This document shows, one piece after another, positions 6,988 to 10,059 of a stretch of 10,059 bases of DNA; within the stretch, counting starts at the first letter, position 1, and the number at the start of each line of letters is the position of its first letter. The translations under genes were made by a program, and so were the position numbers. A model generated the notes under the pieces. That model did no database searches. It was not told where the DNA came from and saw only the letters and a list, made by a program, of their open reading frames with translations. The DNA comes from Candidatus Methylomirabilota bacterium (GTDB taxonomy: Bacteria; Methylomirabilota; Methylomirabilia; Methylomirabilales; Methylomirabilaceae). The DNA lies in NCBI GenBank assembly GCA_016200385.1, contig JACQEV010000083.1, forward strand, positions 1 to 10,059. Direction: 5' to 3'.

Positions 6988-7741
6988 CGCGCTGCTCGAA
7001 TCCGGGCGCGTAACCTTGCTCGACCTGCTCGACCGGTTGCTCGAAACCGGCGTGGCTGTGGACGGGGAGATAGACCTGTCTGTAGCAGATGTCAATCTGA
7101 TTCACCTGGGTTTGAAGCTGGTTCTCGCCTCATCGACGACGTTGGAGCAGCACAACAAGGGCGGTGCAACCCGCCTTGCGGACCCTATTGATATTCCTCC
7201 GGATGGCTCGCCAGGGGAATGTCCTCTTGGTTCTGCTCTCTGCCCAGGTCCACCCATTCTTGGAGAAGCCGAGCCGCAGGCCGCTGCGCTTGTGCAGCCG
7301 GCATGCAACGCTGAGGCTGTCGTGGCTTCTCGCTCGACCCCTGGGCAAGAGCAGCCCGGCGAATGGCTCCATCCAGGAATTGGCCGATTCGACGGCACCC
7401 AGGGCTGGCCTGCCAGGGCCGACGAAAAGGCGTTGTCAAGAATCGATCCTGCGCGTGTGCCTCCTGTGCCGAGACGAGTAGAACGGTCCGACTTTGAGCC
7501 TGCGAAGGTCGAGCGAGGCTTAGCGAAGCTGGTCTTGACCCTGGTTGAACTCATCCGGCGCTTGATGGAGAGGCAGGCCATTCGAAAAATGGAAGGTGGC
7601 ACACTCACCGAGATGCAGGTAGAGCGGCTCGGGGAGGCATTCCGACGACTCGAGACCAGGATGGGGGAGCTGAAGCGTGTGTTTGGTCTCCAGGACGAGG
7701 AACTCAATCTTGATTTGGGTCCGTTAGGGGCTCTCATGTAG
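6980..7741 (+). CDS. gvpSK: GvpS-GvpK fusion protein
   Basis: One open frame of 253 residues carries two gas vesicle proteins. Residues 11-57 are a GvpA-superfamily domain of GvpS type (LLDLLDRLLETGVAVDGEID, then LSVADVNLIHLGLKLVLAS). Residues 170-253 are a complete GvpK (KVERGLAKLVLTLVELIRRL, EGGTLTEMQVERLGEAFRRL, ending ELNLDLGPLGALM). Between them lie about 110 residues rich in Pro, Gly and Ala with no domain I recognise. In B. megaterium these are separate neighbouring genes in the order L-S-K-J, which is the context here. ATG 6980 has GAGGG ending 8 nt upstream and overlaps the gvpL stop. An in-frame ATG at 6881 lies deep inside gvpL and is unlikely. It is either a true fusion or read-through of a lost stop. 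GvpK could also be made separately from an internal start near 7457, though no strong Shine-Dalgarno is seen there. Confidence 0.88.
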   Translation: MHNALLESGRVTLLDLLDRLLETGVAVDGEIDLSVADVNLIHLGLKLVLASSTTLEQHNKGGATRLADPIDIPPDGSPGECPLGSALCPGPPILGEAEPQAAALVQPACNAEAVVASRSTPGQEQPGEWLHPGIGRFDGTQGWPARADEKALSRIDPARVPPVPRRVERSDFEPAKVERGLAKLVLTLVELIRRLMERQAIRKMEGGTLTEMQVERLGEAFRRLETRMGELKRVFGLQDEELNLDLGPLGALM

Positions 7742-7863
7742 TGGTCGGTCATTTGGTGAAAAGAGGGAGAGGTCTCCCAGGAACAAGTATGCGAAGCGAC
7801 GCACGCAAATTAGAAGTCTTTTTCGGCACAACGCCGATCATCCGCGCGGGTCGTCCGGTCTAA

Positions 7864-7870
7864 GAGGAGG
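7864..7870 (+). promoter_or_regulatory. strong Shine-Dalgarno for gvpJ
   Basis: GAGGAGG lies 5 nt before ATG 7876. The gap before it (7742-7863) holds no gene and no clear promoter. It has only a short dyad GGGAGA-GG-TCTCCC (7765-7778) and a weak stem at 7825-7839. Confidence 0.6.
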
Positions 7871-7875
7871 TCGAG

Positions 7876-8175
7876 ATGGCTGAGCAGATTGTCCAATCCG
7901 TCCAGGCCACGGGCCTGGCAGACATTCTCGAACGCATCCTCGACAAAGGGTTGGTTATTGTCGGGGATATAAAGGTCAACCTGACCGACATCGAGTTGCT
8001 GACCATAAAGATCCGCCTGTTGGTCGCCTCGGTGGAACGAGCCAAAGAGATCGGGATTGATTGGTGGGAGACCGACGCGAACCTTTCCTCGAAAACGAAG
8101 CAGATGGAGGCCGAGAATCGACTGCTCAGAGAGCGTCTGGATCGGCTGGAAGCCGTGGTCGAAGCGCAAGAATGA
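7876..8175 (+). CDS. gvpJ: gas vesicle protein GvpJ (minor GvpA-family protein)
   Basis: This 99-residue protein has a GvpA-superfamily core at residues 14-55 (LADILERILDKGLVIVGDIK, then VNLTDIELLTIKIRLLVASV). AKEIGIDWWETD and a helical heptad-like tail (about 74-97) follow. The WWE segment after the core and the coiled-coil tail match cyanobacterial GvpJ as I recall it. They do not match GvpA, which ends soon after the core with a short hydrophobic tail. Minor GvpA-like proteins are thought to help nucleate vesicles or form their tips. It should not be counted as the major shell gene gvpA, which is not seen here. Confidence 0.9.
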   Translation: MAEQIVQSVQATGLADILERILDKGLVIVGDIKVNLTDIELLTIKIRLLVASVERAKEIGIDWWETDANLSSKTKQMEAENRLLRERLDRLEAVVEAQE

Positions 8176-8201
8176 ACCTCGCACACCACTGAGAGGCAGC
8201 A

Positions 8202-9119
8202 ATGGCGGAAGAAGGTCTGTCAACACTGTTGGAACCGGACGTCGACTCCGGCTTTGTCGTCACGCCTTATGTCGCAGATCTGGTGGAACACGCCCTGGCG
8301 TATCTCGAAGCGGATCTTCCTGTTCACTTCTGCGGGCCCGCGGGCACAGGTAAGACGGCGTTGGCGCTGCATGTGGCCGCCAAGCTGAACCGCCCCATCG
8401 TGCTCATCCATGGCGATGATGAATTCAAGACGCCAGATCTCGTCGGAGCCGAATACGGGTTTCGCCTCAAGCGTCTGCGGGATCAATACATCCACTCGGT
8501 GACGAAGGTGGAAGAGGACGTCGTTAAGCGGTGGGTGGACAACCGTCTGACGGTCGCCTGCAAACACGGCCTTACCTTGGTCTATGATGAATTTACCCGG
8601 TCTAAACCCGAGGCAAACAACACACTGCTCTCCATCTTGGAGGAAAAACTGCTGGATTTGCATGCTGGCGGAGGGGAAGACAACTACCTCGCCGTCCACC
8701 CCAAGTTCCGTGCGATCTTCACGTCCAATCCCGAGGAATATGCCGGCATCCACAAGGCCCAAGACGCGCTGAAGGACCGACTGGTTACCATCCAAGTGGG
8801 CTACTTTGACAGAGACACGGAGGTAGCCATCACCACGAGCCGGTCCGGAATTGCTGAAACCGATGCCAGGAGACTCGTCGACATGGTCCGGGCGTTTCGA
8901 GAGTCGTGTCAGCGCAGGCAACTGCCATCCGTCCGCGAATCGATCAAGATTGCCAAGGTTCTGAAAGCCAGGGGCATCCATCCCTCCAAGAGGGATCCGT
9001 TCTTCAGGAAGGTGTGTCTCCACATCCTGACCGCGCAGCAACATGTCGCGGATGCCAAGAAAATCCAAACGACGCAACCCGGTCAGCTGCTCGAAGAGTT
9101 GATCGAGAAATATTGCTGA
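8202..9119 (+). CDS. gvpN: gas vesicle AAA+ ATPase GvpN
   Basis: This 305-residue MoxR-type AAA+ ATPase has usual GvpN length. Walker A is GPAGTGKT (45-52), Walker B LVYDEFTRS (126-134), with IHGDDEFKTPDLVG between them. The sensor region is FTSNPEEYAG (173-182), followed by DALKDRLVTIQVGYFD. These match GvpN closely. GvpN is needed for vesicles to grow to full width, working with other Gvp proteins. AGAGG lies 5 nt before ATG 8202, which is 26 nt after gvpJ. The CXXCXGXG-like protein gene starts 6 nt after its stop. Confidence 0.95.
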   Translation: MAEEGLSTLLEPDVDSGFVVTPYVADLVEHALAYLEADLPVHFCGPAGTGKTALALHVAAKLNRPIVLIHGDDEFKTPDLVGAEYGFRLKRLRDQYIHSVTKVEEDVVKRWVDNRLTVACKHGLTLVYDEFTRSKPEANNTLLSILEEKLLDLHAGGGEDNYLAVHPKFRAIFTSNPEEYAGIHKAQDALKDRLVTIQVGYFDRDTEVAITTSRSGIAETDARRLVDMVRAFRESCQRRQLPSVRESIKIAKVLKARGIHPSKRDPFFRKVCLHILTAQQHVADAKKIQTTQPGQLLEELIEKYC

Positions 9120-9125
9120 GACTAT

Positions 9126-9593
9126 ATGCAGTGGAGAAAATGCGCACTCGGCCGGTACCTCCAGGATGAAGACTTCTATGAGACTGCTGTGCTCAAATCG
9201 GAAGCCGGTTGGGCGAGCTTGCGCTGCGCATTCTGCAAGGGGCAAGGGATGAATCTCAGGGCCTTTGGCCGGTGCCCATCCTGTGGAGGGCGCAAAGTGG
9301 TTTCCCTGCCCGAACCCATTGCCCGCTGCGCGTTCTGCGGGGGGAGTGGTCGGATGCGCTCGCAGCCGAGGATGGTGTGCGTGGTTTGTCGAGGCAAGGG
9401 GGCTGTTAGTGTCATTGAGCCTCTCGAGCGCTGTCCTGCCTGCCACGGCACCGGGAAGTCGAAAGGCGGGTGGCAGCTCCCATGCAATCGCTGCTCCGGT
9501 AAAGGGGTGCTGCAGATGGCAACTGAGTGCCGACCAACAACTCAACACCAAACCAGGAGGCTGTTCCATGGAAGTAACAGAGTTAGTAAATAA
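9126..9593 (+). CDS. DnaJ-type zinc-finger protein with six CXXCXGXG-like motifs
   Basis: This 155-residue protein is built from six cysteine motifs: CAFCKGQG (34-41), CPSCGGRK (50-57), CAFCGGSG (68-75), CVVCRGKG (85-92), CPACHGTG (103-110) and CNRCSGKG (120-127). Five fit CXXCXGXG fully and the second is degenerate at its end. Type I DnaJ has four, binding two zinc ions; six could bind three (inference). There is no J-domain and no visible substrate-binding domain. It lies between gvpN and gvpO and overlaps the gvpO start by 26 nt, so it belongs to the cluster. ATG 9126 has a poor ribosome site and may rely on coupling to gvpN; GTG 9189 is an alternative. I do not know an established gvp name for it. 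A role as a client-holding or thiol-active chaperone in vesicle assembly is inference. The zinc-finger family is clear. Confidence 0.85.
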   Translation: MQWRKCALGRYLQDEDFYETAVLKSEAGWASLRCAFCKGQGMNLRAFGRCPSCGGRKVVSLPEPIARCAFCGGSGRMRSQPRMVCVVCRGKGAVSVIEPLERCPACHGTGKSKGGWQLPCNRCSGKGVLQMATECRPTTQHQTRRLFHGSNRVSK

Positions 9594-9822
9594 ACTCGTG
9601 ACCGAATTCCCCCCGCTGATCAATCTCCAAGCGTCAAGCGTTGTGGGCGTCTCCCGCAGCGACGACGGTTGGGTCGTCTCCATCGAGATGATCGAGAAGA
9701 AGTCGATCCCCGACAGCATGGATGTTCTGGGCCGCTACGAAGTCAGCCTGGACGGTGGCGGGAATATCCGTGACTTCAGCCGTGTGAGGCTCCGCCGGCG
9801 GGGCGATACAGCCGAGGAATGA
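9568..9822 (+). CDS. gvpO: gas vesicle protein GvpO
   Basis: This 84-residue protein carries the GvpO core: DDGWVVSIEMIEKKSIPDSM (32-51) leading into DVLGRYEVSLDGGGNI and FSRVRLRRRG. AGGAGG lies 7 nt before ATG 9568, which fixes the start; the frame is open further upstream to 9265 but that part overlaps the zinc-finger gene. GvpO is a small accessory protein often encoded beside gvpN, and the two are neighbours in haloarchaeal clusters. It is shorter than I recall for haloarchaeal GvpO, with little N-terminal extension. Its start lies inside the preceding gene, consistent with coupling. Confidence 0.88.
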   Translation: MEVTELVNKLVTEFPPLINLQASSVVGVSRSDDGWVVSIEMIEKKSIPDSMDVLGRYEVSLDGGGNIRDFSRVRLRRRGDTAEE

Positions 9823-9933
9823 TCAGCGTCACGGCTCCCATTAGACCTTTTCCGGCTGGATCATCGCATTGGGGGAGCAGGAGTGGTACGCGTCACCATC
9901 GGTCGCATTCAGAATGTCTAGGAGGGCACAGTC

Positions 9934-9943
9934 AAGGAGGTGA
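9934..9943 (+). promoter_or_regulatory. full-length Shine-Dalgarno for the zinc-ribbon gene
   Basis: AAGGAGGTGA is fully complementary to the 3' end of 16S rRNA and lies upstream of ATG 9950 (9 nt from GGAGG). It is the strongest ribosome site in the window and decides the start and frame of the last gene. The 127 nt between gvpO and ATG 9950 show no other convincing feature. Confidence 0.75.
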
Positions 9944-9949
9944 GGATTC

Positions 9950-10059
9950 ATGGCCTCGTTCAAATGTCCCAAATGCCAAGCAGCCACGTCAGGAGACGCG
10001 GATTTCTGTTCTCAATGCGGCGCACGCTGGACGGTAGAATGTTCGCAGTGCGGCAAAAC
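9950..10059 (+). CDS. zinc-ribbon protein, cut by the right edge
   Basis: Only 36 codons are visible. They show FKCPKC (C6, C9), then FCSQCG (C20, C23), a four-cysteine zinc ribbon, and the start of a second at ECSQCGK (C31, C34). This looks like a double zinc ribbon at the N-terminus of a longer protein whose function cannot be judged here. The perfect Shine-Dalgarno supports it as a real gene. It follows gvpO by 127 nt and may belong to the same operon. Confidence 0.75.
   Translation, partial: MASFKCPKCQAATSGDADFCSQCGARWTVECSQCGK

Noticed and set aside
7164..7481. Possible separate gene or frameshifted GvpS tail in another frame of the GvpS-GvpK linker
   Set aside because: The alternative frame shows no GvpS or GvpK similarity, and the fusion frame is uninterrupted through both domains.
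7825..7839. TCGGC-ACAAC-GCCGA stem in the gap before gvpJ, as a terminator
   Set aside because: The T-run precedes the stem on the + strand and is an A-run after it on the minus strand, so it is not an intrinsic terminator on either strand. The stem is only 5 bp.
7876..8175. Calling this gene gvpA, the major shell protein
   Set aside because: The WWE segment and coiled-coil tail fit GvpJ, and GvpA lacks them.
8220..9719. 499-codon open frame on the minus strand
   Set aside because: It is antisense to gvpN, the zinc-finger gene and gvpO, which have clear family matches. Its translation shows no recognisable domain.
9846..9860. Resemblance of GGCTGGATCA to the 3' end of 16S rRNA
   Set aside because: Only about 10 bases match, with no rRNA context around them.
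9819..10037. 72-codon frame starting in an ATGA overlap with gvpO
   Set aside because: Its composition looks random, its only GAGG is 1 nt from the ATG, and its last 88 nt overlap the well-supported zinc-ribbon gene in another frame.
1..10059. CRISPR arrays, tRNA genes, insertion sequences or attachment sites
   Set aside because: I saw no spaced direct repeats, no cloverleaf-like segment, no transposase and no terminal inverted repeats.

Overview
This window is most of a bacterial gas vesicle (gvp) gene cluster, all on the + strand. The gene content and order support this: three GvpF-type proteins, GvpG, GvpL, a GvpS-like domain fused to GvpK, GvpJ, GvpN and GvpO. The order F-G-L-S-K-J is the order I recall from the Bacillus megaterium gvp operon. 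A sigma-54 activator gene and a matching -24/-12 promoter point to a bacterium, probably Gram-negative. I cannot name the lineage from the sequence alone. The major shell gene gvpA and gvpC are not in the window and would have to lie outside it.

Region by region. (1) 1-1322 is the 3' part of a CDC48/VAT-type double AAA ATPase gene, interrupted in its second ATPase domain by one in-frame TAG. (2) 1319-2725 encodes a sigma-54 enhancer-binding protein whose start overlaps the previous stop. Its receiver domain has lost the phospho-acceptor aspartate. (3) 2726-3136 is a 411-bp control region with two similar dyads exactly 21 bp apart, a further 17-bp dyad, and a near-consensus sigma-54 promoter at 2991-3005. 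(4) 3137-6987 holds three gvpF genes, gvpG and gvpL. The first gvpF carries a C-terminal DnaJ J-domain. (5) 6980-7741 is a GvpS-GvpK fusion with a long Pro/Gly/Ala-rich linker. (6) After a 134-bp gap come gvpJ (7876-8175), gvpN (8202-9119), a protein with six CXXCXGXG-like motifs (9126-9593) and gvpO (9568-9822). (7) A zinc-ribbon protein starts at 9950 behind a perfect Shine-Dalgarno and runs off the right edge.

How the parts may work together (inference). The regulator gene sits just before a sigma-54 promoter, so it probably activates the gvp operon. GvpF, GvpL, GvpG, GvpJ, GvpS and GvpK are minor or accessory proteins of vesicle assembly, and GvpN is an ATPase needed for vesicle growth. 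The two diagnostic modules of a type I DnaJ co-chaperone, a J-domain and a CXXCXGXG zinc-finger region, are both present but in separate proteins. The J-domain is attached to GvpF and the zinc-finger region is its own gene between gvpN and gvpO. This suggests a dedicated route recruiting Hsp70 to vesicle assembly, and it is the most interesting hypothesis here. Spacing is tight, with overlaps at 1319, 5892, 6980 and 9568, so translational coupling is likely.
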